Under the pieces are notes generated by a model. It was given only the letters and a program-made list of their open reading frames with translations. It was not told the DNA's origin and did no database searches. Positions 9,742 to 17,546 of a stretch of DNA of 38,188 nucleotides are shown piece after piece; within the stretch, counting starts at the first letter, position 1; every line of letters begins with the position of its first letter. A program made the position numbers and the translations under genes. Location: positions 1 to 38,188 of the forward strand of contig JAHECD010000040.1 in NCBI GenBank assembly GCA_024641945.1, read 5' to 3'. Source of the stretch: Rubrivivax sp. (GTDB taxonomy: Bacteria > Pseudomonadota > Gammaproteobacteria > Burkholderiales > Burkholderiaceae_C).

Positions 9742-10125
9742 ATGCATACCGACATGGATTCCGCACCATCGGCCCCATCGATCGTGCGGCAGCGGGCCGG
9801 CCTGTTGACCGAGTTGCGCAAATCGGCACGAGACCACGCGCGCCTCGTTGCGCTGGCGAAACGACTCGATGCACTGACCGCGAGGCTGGCCGCCGTGCAG
9901 GCGCGACGAACGGCGCGTGTACAGACGCTGGCCTCGAGCGCTGCGGGCGCACCTGGCAGCGCGGCAGCCTGGAAGCGGTTTGTCCTTGCCGATCAATCCG
10001 ACAGCGCAAAGCTGCTTGCCGTGCAGATGCAAATGCAGCGCGAGAGCCAGGCCTTTGCGTTGCTGTCGAACGTGCTCAAGGCGAGCCACGACACGGTGAA
10101 GAACGCGATCTCGAACATCCGTTGA
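9742..10125 (+). CDS. small alpha-helical protein of unknown function
   Basis: This 127-aa protein starts at ATG 9742 behind a GAAGGAGA ribosome-binding site. Residues 20-60 are a predicted coiled coil rich in Ala, Arg and Leu (LRKSARDHARLVALAKRLDAL). The C-terminal 35 residues (MQMQRESQAFALLSNVLKAS...VKNAISNIR) form a second amphipathic helix ending in a conserved-looking NIR. No signal peptide or membrane segment is visible. The helical hairpin shape and C-terminus recall type III secretion needle or flagellar-associated helical proteins, but no secretion gene is nearby and I do not claim that function. It has its own leader (160 nt after the TerB-like gene). Confidence 0.6.
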   Translation: MHTDMDSAPSAPSIVRQRAGLLTELRKSARDHARLVALAKRLDALTARLAAVQARRTARVQTLASSAAGAPGSAAAWKRFVLADQSDSAKLLAVQMQMQRESQAFALLSNVLKASHDTVKNAISNIR

Positions 10126-10146
10126 GCCAAGCCCCTTGTGGCAGCC

Positions 10147-10764
10147 TCAGCGGGGCGGGCGCGGGCACCATTTGCCGTCACGATCCGCCTCGCACAGGCG
10201 CGCGTAGGCCGCACGCACGTCGAGCGTGGCACGTGCACCGGTGGCCAGCGCCTCCACGCTCACGGTGTCCGCCGCGCGGTCGACGGCAAGCACGAGTGCG
10301 ATCTGGCGACGCGTGGTGCGCACGAGGCCGCCGCCTTCGCTGGCATTCAACACGTTGTCGGGCACCATGGTGGTGGCGAGCAGCCGACCGCCGGCGTAGG
10401 CCATGGCCTTGACGACATCGCCGGCGCCGGGGCGCGCGTCGCGCGCTTGGCGGCGCGGAATGCGCGCCGGTGCGGCGGAGTCGAGCGTGACCGCGGTGCC
10501 GTCGATGGTGACGACGAGCACGAGGCCGTCCACGGTCTGTGTGGTCGCCAGTTGCGTGACGGGGTCGGCACTGTCGGGCACCGGACGCGGTGGCAGCAAC
10601 TCGACCTTGCCGCCATCGGACGCGGTGGGGGCGGGCGCCTGCGGCACGTCGCTGGCCGCGCCGGCCTGCTGCGCCTGAGTCAGCGTGGCCACTTGCGCGA
10701 TCGTCAATGCCACGGCGGCGAGCCCGACGGCGCGCATGAGGCGGGTGGTCTGCATCGTGTTCAT
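10147..10764 (-). CDS. secreted protein of unknown function, partner of metallopeptidase
   Basis: This 205-aa protein starts at ATG 10764, with AGGAG upstream inside the 15-nt gap after the metallopeptidase stop. The N-terminus (MNTMQTTRLMRAVGLAAVALTIAQVATLTQA) is a signal peptide, then a Pro/Ala-rich linker (VPQAPAPTASDGG). The mature part has beta-rich segments (TVDGLVLVVTIDGTAVTL, RRQIALVLAVDRAADTVSVEAL) and a C-terminal cysteine pair (LCEADRDGKWCPRPPR). Coupling to the upstream zinc-peptidase gene suggests a shared envelope role such as inhibitor, chaperone or substrate, which is inference only. Confidence 0.6.
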   Translation of the reverse strand: MNTMQTTRLMRAVGLAAVALTIAQVATLTQAQQAGAASDVPQAPAPTASDGGKVELLPPRPVPDSADPVTQLATTQTVDGLVLVVTIDGTAVTLDSAAPARIPRRQARDARPGAGDVVKAMAYAGGRLLATTMVPDNVLNASEGGGLVRTTRRQIALVLAVDRAADTVSVEALATGARATLDVRAAYARLCEADRDGKWCPRPPR

Positions 10765-10779
10765 GTCGGCTCCTCGAAG

Positions 10780-11943
10780 CTAGTAGCAGGCGCCGCCGAT
10801 GCACGCCGAAAGACGCGTGCCCAGGGCCTTGGCGGAGAACGTGCGCCAGTCGCTCGACAGCGTGCGGTCCTCCATCGTCGTGGCCTGCCCGTCGTCGTTG
10901 CGCCAGGTTCCCGACGTGCCGATCTGCACACATTGAGTGCTGGGCAGGCTGTTCGACAGCGACGACGATTCGCAACTGGCCTTGCTGGCGTAGATGTTGA
11001 GTGGCGACGAGATCGAGAAGTTGCCCCCGCCGACGTATTCGTCGCCCAGGCCGAACAGGTAGTGGCCGGACTCGTGCAGGAAGACCCAGGTCGCGTCGGT
11101 GAGATTCGTCTGTGAGGTGCCGGCGCCGCCGCCGAGCGAAATCGACGCGCAGTCGCGGAACGTGTCGCGGTGCAGGATCGACGTGCCGTCGAATGCCGCG
11201 CGCACCGTCGCCGCCGCGCCGCTGAACGTGCGGGTGCAGCCATTGCCATCGGCGCCCGTGGGCCCGGCCCAGAGGTTGAAGATGTTCTTCCACGTGCGGT
11301 TCCAGGTCGAGAACGCGTTGGTGTCGGTGTAGAAGAGCGCGCGCATCATCGGGTCGAGGTCGTCGGTGAAGTCGCGGTAGCTCGGCATGTCGGCATCGGG
11401 CACGAGCCCGAGGTCGATCTTGTCGCCGCGGTCGTTGCTGCTGCTCGGCGCATCGGTGCGCCAGATGACGGGCCGGGCCGTTTCCCACGGCATCGTGATC
11501 GTGCCGAAGGGCAGGTTGACGGTGGTGACCGTCAGCGGCGCGCCGCCGGCATACGTGACGGCCGGCGTCGACGCGGTCTTGTTCTTGCCGCTGCGCGCCG
11601 TGGCGCGGTAGGTCACCAGGCGGCGTGGCCCCAGTGCCAGTGGCAGCGAGCACGTGACCTCGGTCTTGACGTTGGCGAACGTGCACACCGCCGCGACCGT
11701 CGACGCGTTCGAACGGCACGGGATCAGGCTCGGCGGAAACGTGCCGCAGGCCGTGAGTTCGCCCACGGTGGCCTCCACGCGCACCTCGGCAATGCCGTCC
11801 GTCGCCTCGCGCGTTCGCACCACGATCGTCGACACGTGGTTCTCGGCGCGGTAGAGCGGCTCGTGCAGGGCGTTCACCGACGGCACGCCGGCACAGCCGG
11901 CCAGCAGCAGCGACGCGGCGGACAGCAGCAGGGGGAATCTCAT
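10780..11943 (-). CDS. lipoprotein zinc metallopeptidase (HExxH, M64-like)
   Basis: This 387-aa protein starts at ATG 11943 behind AAGGAGAT. A lipoprotein signal ends LLLAGC with the lipidated cysteine at C17. The catalytic motif is HESGHYLFGLGDEY: zinc ligands H290 and H294, general base E291 and a downstream D301-E302-Y303, the arrangement of peptidases related to IgA peptidase M64 and similar metzincin-like enzymes. The N-terminal half (about 20-160) has four closely spaced cysteines and beta strands. The C-terminal part has further cysteines (ASCESSS, TQCVQIG, SACIGGACY) likely in disulfides. It would be tethered to an envelope membrane and cleave exported or extracellular proteins. The M64 assignment is tentative; the zinc-peptidase call is firmer. 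Confidence 0.75.
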   Translation of the reverse strand: MRFPLLLSAASLLLAGCAGVPSVNALHEPLYRAENHVSTIVVRTREATDGIAEVRVEATVGELTACGTFPPSLIPCRSNASTVAAVCTFANVKTEVTCSLPLALGPRRLVTYRATARSGKNKTASTPAVTYAGGAPLTVTTVNLPFGTITMPWETARPVIWRTDAPSSSNDRGDKIDLGLVPDADMPSYRDFTDDLDPMMRALFYTDTNAFSTWNRTWKNIFNLWAGPTGADGNGCTRTFSGAAATVRAAFDGTSILHRDTFRDCASISLGGGAGTSQTNLTDATWVFLHESGHYLFGLGDEYVGGGNFSISSPLNIYASKASCESSSLSNSLPSTQCVQIGTSGTWRNDDGQATTMEDRTLSSDWRTFSAKALGTRLSACIGGACY

Positions 11944-12047
11944 GGCCGATCTCCTTGTCTCGCGGTTCGGCCGCAGGTTGGCAGCGGCCATGCCGGAGCG
12001 TAGGCCGGCGGCGACCGCGTGTGTTGCAAGGAACTGGGTGCGCACGC

Positions 12048-12065
12048 GCCCCCGTTCTAGGGGGG
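12048..12065. promoter_or_regulatory. perfect inverted repeat upstream of the metallopeptidase gene
   Basis: GCCCCC (12048-12053) and GGGGGC (12060-12065) flank GTTCTA, giving CCCCCTAGAACGGGGG on the minus strand about 105-120 nt upstream of the metallopeptidase ATG. It lies between that gene and the end of the marR gene. Location and symmetry suit a regulator site. As a terminator it would lack a T-run. Confidence 0.5.
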
Positions 12066-12116
12066 CTTGCATGCGGAGACGGCGGCCGGGGTGCGTCCCG
12101 CGAAAGGGCCCGGATG

Positions 12117-12614
12117 TCAGCCCGTCGCGCTTCGCTTGCGTGTCATTGCCACCTTGTGCAGCAGCTCGACGAGCATGCCGCGCTCCGCTGCGCTGAGTGC
12201 AGCCATGGCGACGGCCTCGCCATCGACCAGGCGTTGCGTGGAGCGTCGCGCGAGGCTGGCGCCGGCCGTCGTGGCGCGGATGTGCTGCATGCGGGCATCG
12301 GCCGTGCTGCGGCTGCGCACCACCAGGCCGCGCGACTCCAGCCGGTCGAGCCAGACGGCGATGTTCGGTGGTGTCACGGACAGCCCGCGCGCCAGTTGGC
12401 GCGCCGTCACGTCGGGGTTCGCGTGGACCAGTGCCAGCATCGTGTACTCCACCGGCCGCAACCCGCTGATGCTGCCGACCTCGGCCTCGAAGACCTGCGT
12501 CGTGACGATCGTCGCCTGCGCCAGCTGGTAGCCGACCACACCGTGCAGCGTGCCTTCGGCAAGGCGGGCCTGCGGCGTGCGGTCCGGGGGTGGAAGTGGT
12601 GGGTTGGCGGGCAT
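12117..12614 (-). CDS. MarR-family transcriptional regulator
   Basis: This 165-aa protein, read from ATG 12614 (MPANPPLPPPDRTPQ), has the MarR winged-helix core. The sequence LRPVEYTMLALVHANPDVTARQLARGLSVTPPNIAVWLDRLESRGLVVR forms the HTH, and the wing carries S..DAR, the MarR signature (here RSTADARMQHI). C-terminal helices for dimerisation follow (LVELLHKVAM). The frame is open to 12800, but the extra 62 residues have no MarR-like features and would cover the promoter region. It is divergent from the tannase-family gene and probably represses it, releasing on a phenolic or aromatic ligand as many MarR proteins do; this is inferred from context. Confidence 0.8.
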   Translation of the reverse strand: MPANPPLPPPDRTPQARLAEGTLHGVVGYQLAQATIVTTQVFEAEVGSISGLRPVEYTMLALVHANPDVTARQLARGLSVTPPNIAVWLDRLESRGLVVRSRSTADARMQHIRATTAGASLARRSTQRLVDGEAVAMAALSAAERGMLVELLHKVAMTRKRSATG

Positions 12615-12702
12615 CGGGCAGGTCGGCGCGGTGCGCCAACTGTATCCGCCGCCGGCGGCCGGCCCTGACCGGGGACAAACCCCGTGGAGCCGCCGCAGAT
12701 AG

Positions 12703-12720
12703 ATAACTAACATTACTAAT
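12703..12720. promoter_or_regulatory. AT-rich tandem 9-mers in the marR/tannase divergent promoter
   Basis: ATAACTAAC (12703-12711) is followed directly by ATTACTAAT (12712-12720), two copies of AT-ACTAA at a 9-bp period in an AT-rich island within otherwise GC-rich DNA. They lie 84-101 nt upstream of the esterase ATG and 89-106 nt upstream of the marR ATG. Likely promoter and operator elements for the divergent pair; the binding protein (MarR) is inferred. Confidence 0.5.
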
Positions 12721-12803
12721 TGAGCAAGAGCGAATCGCGTCAACACGGGGTTGGCGACACCGTTTCGTTCCGCTGCTAACTCAAATTGCGAGGAGACCAT
12801 CCG

Positions 12804-14582
12804 ATGAAGAACCCGATCCCGCGCCCGGCCGTCGGCGCTTTGCTGCTGCTGTCGATGGCGGTTTCACCGGCCTTCGCGGACGGTGGCGGCCATCACATGC
12901 GCCTGCCGCGCCTGAACCCGGCGACACCGGCCGCGCTGATCGGCAGCTGCGAGGCCTTGGCCGCACAGCTGACCGCTCTGCCCAACACCGCGATCACGGC
13001 GACGGGCACCGTGGCGGCCGGCGCGCTGTCGCAGGCCGGCCAGCCCGTGCCGGCGCATTGCCTGGTGAGCGGAAAGATGTTCGAGCGTGTCAGCCCGGCC
13101 GACGGCAAGACCTACGCCATCGGATTCGAGATGCGCCTGCCGGTGGCGTGGAATGGCCGCTTCTGGCACCAGGGCAACGGCGGCATCGACGGGTCGGTCG
13201 TGACCGCCACGGGCGCCCTCGGCGGCGGCCCGTTGACGAGCGCGCTGCTCCAGGGCTTTGCGGTGTTGAGCTCCAACGCGGGCCATACCCTGGCGCAGGG
13301 TGGCCCGGCATTCGGGCTCGACCCGCAGGCGCGTCTGGACTACGGCTACCAGGCGGTGGGCAAGCTCACGCCGATGGCCAAGCAGGTGATCGCCACGGCC
13401 TACGGCAAGGGGCCGGACCGCTCGTATTTCGCAGGCTGCTCCAACGGCGGGCGCCACACGCTGGTGACGGCCGCGCGTTATGCCGACGAGTACGACGGCT
13501 ATCTCGCCGGCGCGCCCGGCTTCAACCTGCCACTCGCGGCGCTGGCCAATATCTTCGGCGCGCAGCGTTATGCCACCGTCGCCACGGCCGACCCCTCATC
13601 GCCACCTGGGCTGGAGACGGCCTTCACCGCGGCCGAACGCAAGACCCTTGCGGCCGCCGTGCTGAACCGCTGCGACGCGCTCGACGGCGCGGTCGATGGC
13701 CTGATCCAGGACACACGGGTGTGCCAGAAGCGTTTCGACCTGATGCGCGACGTGCCCACCTGCACTGGCGCGCGTGACGGCACGTGCCTGAGCCAGGCCC
13801 AGAAGATCGCCATCGAGCCGATCTTCAGCGGCGCCACGACGAGCAACGGCGAGCCCTTCTACGCGCCGTTCCCGTACGACAGCGGCATCGGCGGCGGTGG
13901 CATCCCGTTCTGGGAATTCACCGCGCCGCTCGCGCTCGACTCGGGTGCCGTGGGGGTCATCTTCAAGGTGCCGCCGTCGCTGCAGGCGCTCACCAACGGG
14001 CCGACGTTCTCGCTCACGAGCAACATCGATACGTTGCTGGCCGAACTCCACGCCACCAATGCCACGTTCGTCGAATCGGCGCTGAGCTTCATGACGCCGC
14101 CGGACGCCACGGACATGAACGCGGTGCGCCGGCGTGGCGCCAAGATCATGGTCTACCAGGGTGTGAGCGACCCGATCTTCTCGATCGCCGACACCGAGAA
14201 GTGGTTCCGCGGTGTCGACCGGCGCAGCGGCAACGACGCCGATGCGTTCGTGCGGCTGTATCCGGTGCCCGGCATGGGCCACTGCTCCGGCGGCCCGACG
14301 GCCGACCAGGCCGACTTCATCACACCGCTGGTGAACTGGGTCGAACGCGGTCAGGCGCCAGGCGCCATCGTGGCGACCGCACGCGGTGCCGGCAACGCCG
14401 GCGGCGTGAACCTCGAAGTGCCCGCCGACTGGGCGCCGGACCGCACGCGCCCGCTGTGCCCGTACCCGAGCGTGGCGCGCTACAACGGCCGGGGCGATGT
14501 CGAACGGGCCGGCAGCTTCAGCTGCCGCCCGGCCGGCCCGTCCTTCGAGCACGGCCACGACAAGGGCCACGACCGGCACTGA
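12804..14582 (+). CDS. tannase/feruloyl-esterase-family alpha/beta hydrolase, exported
   Basis: This 592-aa protein starts at ATG 12804 with AGGAGACC upstream. A Sec signal (residues 1-25, ending AFA) leads into a tannase-family domain. The CS-D-HC triad is complete: C212-S213 in GCSNGGRH, D456 in VSDPIFS and H493-C494 in GMGHCSGG, where the two cysteines form the disulfide that joins Ser and His. The calcium site typical of the family is visible as DALDGAVDGLIQD (291-303). Such enzymes hydrolyse phenolic esters (tannins, feruloyl or hydroxybenzoate esters) in the periplasm or outside the cell. The exact substrate cannot be read from sequence. The tail is His/Gly-rich (EHGHDKGHDRH). It is divergent from the MarR regulator. 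Confidence 0.9.
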   Translation: MKNPIPRPAVGALLLLSMAVSPAFADGGGHHMRLPRLNPATPAALIGSCEALAAQLTALPNTAITATGTVAAGALSQAGQPVPAHCLVSGKMFERVSPADGKTYAIGFEMRLPVAWNGRFWHQGNGGIDGSVVTATGALGGGPLTSALLQGFAVLSSNAGHTLAQGGPAFGLDPQARLDYGYQAVGKLTPMAKQVIATAYGKGPDRSYFAGCSNGGRHTLVTAARYADEYDGYLAGAPGFNLPLAALANIFGAQRYATVATADPSSPPGLETAFTAAERKTLAAAVLNRCDALDGAVDGLIQDTRVCQKRFDLMRDVPTCTGARDGTCLSQAQKIAIEPIFSGATTSNGEPFYAPFPYDSGIGGGGIPFWEFTAPLALDSGAVGVIFKVPPSLQALTNGPTFSLTSNIDTLLAELHATNATFVESALSFMTPPDATDMNAVRRRGAKIMVYQGVSDPIFSIADTEKWFRGVDRRSGNDADAFVRLYPVPGMGHCSGGPTADQADFITPLVNWVERGQAPGAIVATARGAGNAGGVNLEVPADWAPDRTRPLCPYPSVARYNGRGDVERAGSFSCRPAGPSFEHGHDKGHDRH

Positions 14583-14587
14583 TCCGG

Positions 14588-14615
14588 GGGTCGGGCGCAC
14601 CACGGCGCCCGACCC
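14588..14615 (+). terminator. strong hairpin after the esterase gene
   Basis: GGGTCGGGCGC (14588-14598) and GCGCCCGACCC (14605-14615) pair perfectly over 11 bp around the loop ACCACG, starting six nt after the esterase stop codon. No T-run follows, so it may act as a transcript-stabilising or Rho-assisted element rather than a simple intrinsic terminator. Confidence 0.6.
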
Positions 14616-14706
14616 ACTACCATGCAGGGCTCGACGCCACCGCGCGTGGCCGCGCCGCCCGGGCCTCCCCGCGGTGTAACCCGATGCCACCCGTCCGGCC
14701 CCTGCC

Positions 14707-15894
14707 TTGCACGACAAACGCCACCGCGGCCTGCTGGTCGCCAACCTGATCGCGCAGCTCGCCTTCGGCCTGCTGGCCATGACGATCTGCATTCCGTCGA
14801 TGCAGGAGTGGGGTGCGATCTTCGGCGCCGGCCAGCCGAGCGTACAGCTGACCTTCAGTGCCTACGTGGTCGCGTACGGCGGCCTTCAACTGGTCTATGG
14901 GCCGTTGTCCGACCGCATCGGGCGCAAGGCCGTGCTGCTGGCAGGGCTCATGCTGGCGGGGCTGGGTTCGGTGCTCGCAGCGCTGGCGCCCAGCCTGGAT
15001 TCGCTCATCGTGGCGCGCTTCGTTCAAGGCGCGGGCAGCGCTGCCGGCATGGTGGTCGGGCGCGCCATGGTGCAGGACCTGTTCCAGGGCCCTGAGCGGA
15101 CCCGTGTGATGGCCTACATCGGCATGGCGATGGGGTTGTGTCCGCCGCTCGCGACCATCGTCGGAGGACAGATCCACGTGCAACTGGGTTGGCGCATCAA
15201 CTTCGTGATCATGGCGCTGCTGGCGGGGGTGCTGATGCTGGCGGCGTGGCGCGGGCTGCCCGGCCGCGTCGAGCTGCCGGCGCACGAGGGCCACTGGCTG
15301 CGCGCGATGGCGGTGTCGTACGCGCGTCTGGCGCGCGAGCCTGCCTTCGTGCTGTACGTGGCGATCCTGGCCATGACCACGGCGACGTTCTATGCGTTCC
15401 TGGCCGGAGCGCCGATCGTGCTGCGCAGCTATGGCGTCGGCCCCGATGGCGTGGGTTACTACATCATGTGCATTCCGTTGTCGTACTTCGTGGGCAACTA
15501 CCTCAGCACGCATCTCGTGCGCAGCACCGGCGAGGCCCGGATGATGGCGCTCGGGCAGGCACTCACGGTCGGAGGCATCGCGCTGATGCTCGCCCTTGGC
15601 CTGGCCCACGTGAATTCGCCGCTGGCGTTTTCCTTGCCGCTCATGTTGCTCGGTCTGGGGCACGGACTGCTGGTGCCGCCGACGCTGGCGGGCACGGTCG
15701 GGCTGTTGCCTGCGCTCGCCGGTTCGGCCGCCGCCGTGGCCGGCCTGATGCAGCAACTGCTCGGCGCGGTGGGAGGCTATGCGGTGGGCCTGCTCACGCA
15801 CGACGGCGCCGTCAATCTGGGCTGGCTGATGTTGGCCCTGGCCTGCGCCGGCGCCCTGGCGCAGCTGATGTTGCGAAGCCGGGTGGCCAGGTAG
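14707..15894 (+). CDS. MFS transporter, Bcr/CflA (DHA1) type exporter
   Basis: This 395-aa protein has about 12 predicted membrane helices. The MFS motif A loop GPLSDRIGRK lies at 65-74 after TM2, and a TM5-type stretch follows (MAYIGMAMGLCPPLATIVGG), as in Bcr/CflA drug-proton antiporters. The start is a TTG at 14707 (MHDKRHRGLLVANL...); no in-frame ATG lies upstream, and an out-of-frame ATG at 14682 was dismissed. No clear ribosome-binding site was seen. It follows the esterase hairpin and could export a phenolic released by that enzyme, or be an unrelated multidrug exporter. Confidence 0.85.
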   Translation: MHDKRHRGLLVANLIAQLAFGLLAMTICIPSMQEWGAIFGAGQPSVQLTFSAYVVAYGGLQLVYGPLSDRIGRKAVLLAGLMLAGLGSVLAALAPSLDSLIVARFVQGAGSAAGMVVGRAMVQDLFQGPERTRVMAYIGMAMGLCPPLATIVGGQIHVQLGWRINFVIMALLAGVLMLAAWRGLPGRVELPAHEGHWLRAMAVSYARLAREPAFVLYVAILAMTTATFYAFLAGAPIVLRSYGVGPDGVGYYIMCIPLSYFVGNYLSTHLVRSTGEARMMALGQALTVGGIALMLALGLAHVNSPLAFSLPLMLLGLGHGLLVPPTLAGTVGLLPALAGSAAAVAGLMQQLLGAVGGYAVGLLTHDGAVNLGWLMLALACAGALAQLMLRSRVAR

Positions 15895-15944
15895 GACGTC
15901 CAAGCCAGGGCCGGGCGCCGGGAGCGGAGCGCGCTGGCCGTGCT

Positions 15945-16895
15945 TCAGTCGAAGTCGATCACCGTATCGGCAGGCCCCGGCGTGCAGCCGTCGGCCATGC
16001 GGTCCCAGCCATGGTGAACGACGACACGTTGCGCGTCGTGGCACATCTCCACGCGGCGTGCACCCGGCACGCGCTCGTGCACGAACGTCTCGATGGAATC
16101 GGGCAGGCTGGTCCGGAAGTGCAGGGCGAACTGGTCGGCCGTCGGATGGTCGTCGACGTGGATCATCGGGACGAACGGCGCAATGAACATCAGCAGGTGC
16201 GAGCCGACTTGCACCGGCGCCGGGTCGTAGCGGTTCTCCGCCAGCCATTGCTGCGCCCGGGCACGCAGGTCCACGGTGTCTTCGAGTGGCGCCCAGGCCG
16301 CGGCGAGCAACTCGATCAGCCATTGGTTGCAGTTCTGGTAGCGCACGCTGAACGGGTGGGCGTTGGCGCTGTACGTCGACGCCAGCAGGCGCAGTGCCCG
16401 CCGGTCGTCGAGCGCGGCCGGCTCGATGCGGGCGGCCGCGTCCGCCGGCAGCAGCACGATGGACAGGTAGCCCGTGGCGGGGTTGTCGGTTCCGAGTACA
16501 AAACCGGGCAGACCTTGGTCGAACAGGCGCGGCCGGCGCTCGTCGCAGGCGTAATAGAGCTGGCGCACGGACCACGGCCCGTTGCGGTTGGCCTTGAGGC
16601 TCACGCCGGCGTGGGAATAGCGAATGCCGAAGCGGCTCAGATCGGTGCCATTGCGCGACACCACGGCGACCGTATCGCCCGACGCGTCCAGCTCACGCTG
16701 CGCGAGTGCGGCAAAACGAAGCATGCGGTCCTGCTGCTGCACGGTGCTCGCCGCGGCGCCATCGCACAGGCGCAGCGACGCCAGTGGCGACGCTGCGTTG
16801 CAGGTCAGGGCAGCCAGGGTGGCAACGGCGCAGGCGAAGTCCCGCGCTGCGTGTATCAAAACCGCAGCGGACGGGCCGCCAGGCCGCTGCGCCAC
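15945..16895 (-). CDS. DUF2145-family exported protein
   Basis: This protein of up to 316 aa contains the DUF2145 signature: DRMLRFAALAQRELD, then DLSRFGIRYSHAGVSL, SVRQLYYACDERRPRLFDQGLPGFVLG and RYQNCNQWLIELLAAAW. The conserved H (YSHAG) and C (NCNQW) suggest an NlpC/P60-like cysteine hydrolase fold, though activity is unproven. The start is uncertain. GTG at 16895 overlaps the upstream gene by 40 nt. A TTG at 16859 overlaps its TGA stop (TTGA) and would give a 304-aa protein with a cleaner signal peptide (MIHAARDFACAVATLAALTCNA). Either way it is translationally coupled to the upstream gene and likely periplasmic. Confidence 0.75.
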   Translation of the reverse strand: MAQRPGGPSAAVLIHAARDFACAVATLAALTCNAASPLASLRLCDGAAASTVQQQDRMLRFAALAQRELDASGDTVAVVSRNGTDLSRFGIRYSHAGVSLKANRNGPWSVRQLYYACDERRPRLFDQGLPGFVLGTDNPATGYLSIVLLPADAAARIEPAALDDRRALRLLASTYSANAHPFSVRYQNCNQWLIELLAAAWAPLEDTVDLRARAQQWLAENRYDPAPVQVGSHLLMFIAPFVPMIHVDDHPTADQFALHFRTSLPDSIETFVHERVPGARRVEMCHDAQRVVVHHGWDRMADGCTPGPADTVIDFD

Positions 16896-17332
16896 TCGTC
16901 GCTCAGCGCCAGGAAGAAGGGCTCGCGCTGCCCGGCTTGCGCACGCGCGAACTCCAGGCCGTACGGGCGATTTCGCACACTGACGATATCGCCGGCAGCG
17001 ATGACATTCGTGGCCACGGCCTTCTGCGGGATGTCCACCAAGATCTCGGCGCGCTCTGCCCGGCCTGCAGCAATGTCGAGCTGCAGACGGAACCGCAACA
17101 AGCCCGCATCACCAGGCAACTGCGCAACGTCGATCACCTGGTAGTCGCCGTCCGCGACCTGCTTTCCGCCGTCGGAACTCTTGCTCGACCCGTGCACGGA
17201 CTCGGACAGGCTGCCCAGGGACGCGGAGCCGGCGCTGGAGGCCGACGAGGCGAGGCTCTCTGCGCGGCAGGCCACGAACGGGGCCAGGCAGATCATCGAG
17301 GCGATGGCGAGTCGAGCGGGCAAGCGGTTCAT
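16856..17332 (-). CDS. conserved exported protein paired with DUF2145
   Basis: This 158-aa protein starts at ATG 17332 with GGAG nearby. A signal peptide (MNRLPARLAIASMICLAPFVACRA) precedes a Ser/Gly-rich stretch (SLASSASSAGSASLGSLSESVHGSS) and a small beta-rich domain (DGDYQVIDVAQLP...RFRLQLDI, VSVRNRPYGLEFARAQ, EPFFLALSDEW). In betaproteobacteria a gene of this type commonly sits immediately before DUF2145, so the two probably work together in the envelope. The function is not known. Its TGA stop overlaps a possible TTG start of the next gene. Confidence 0.7.
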   Translation of the reverse strand: MNRLPARLAIASMICLAPFVACRAESLASSASSAGSASLGSLSESVHGSSKSSDGGKQVADGDYQVIDVAQLPGDAGLLRFRLQLDIAAGRAERAEILVDIPQKAVATNVIAAGDIVSVRNRPYGLEFARAQAGQREPFFLALSDEWRSGLAARPLRF

Positions 17333-17453
17333 CGTGGCTCCGTCAATCAGTGTGGTGCGGCGATCCAGAGGATAGCGCCGCCCAACGCCGTTCGTGTGTC
17401 TGCGCGTGACTTCTCGACCCCACCACGCCCCGGTTCGAGCTGTCAGAAAAGCA

Positions 17454-17480
17454 AAAAAGCCTTGCGAAGCAAGGCTTTTT
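17454..17480 (-). terminator. strong intrinsic terminator
   Basis: AAAAAGCCTTGC (17454-17465) and GCAAGGCTTTTT (17469-17480) form a perfect 12-bp stem with loop GAA. On the minus strand the hairpin is followed by TTTTTTGCTTTT, a strong uridine tract. It ends leftward transcription from the TRAP/DUF1348 operon about 340 nt after the last stop codon. It can also work rightward, where TTTTT is part of the stem. Confidence 0.9.
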
Positions 17481-17506
17481 GCGAGCCGCACTCGGCGGCA
17501 TCGATT

Positions 17507-17546
17507 TGTCACCTGAGGGTGACATGGTCCGGTATCGAGATACCGG
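17507..17546. repeat. two adjacent perfect inverted repeats
   Basis: TGTCACC (17507-17513) pairs with GGTGACA (17518-17524) across TGAG. CCGGTATC (17529-17536) pairs with GATACCGG (17539-17546) across GA. They are four nt apart and lie 26 nt before the terminator stem in the leftward transcript. They could be RNA stem-loops of a small RNA or 3' UTR, or a pair of DNA operators for the downstream gene at 17332. Confidence 0.7.

Noticed and set aside
14622..15095. Rightward frame starting with ATG 14622 or 14682 before the MFS gene
   Set aside because: Different frame from the transporter and without domain features; membrane helices and motif A lie in the TTG 14707 frame.
17420..17480. tRNA remnant suggested by GGTTCGA near the terminator hairpin
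   Set aside because: No acceptor, D-arm or anticodon arm can be built around it.
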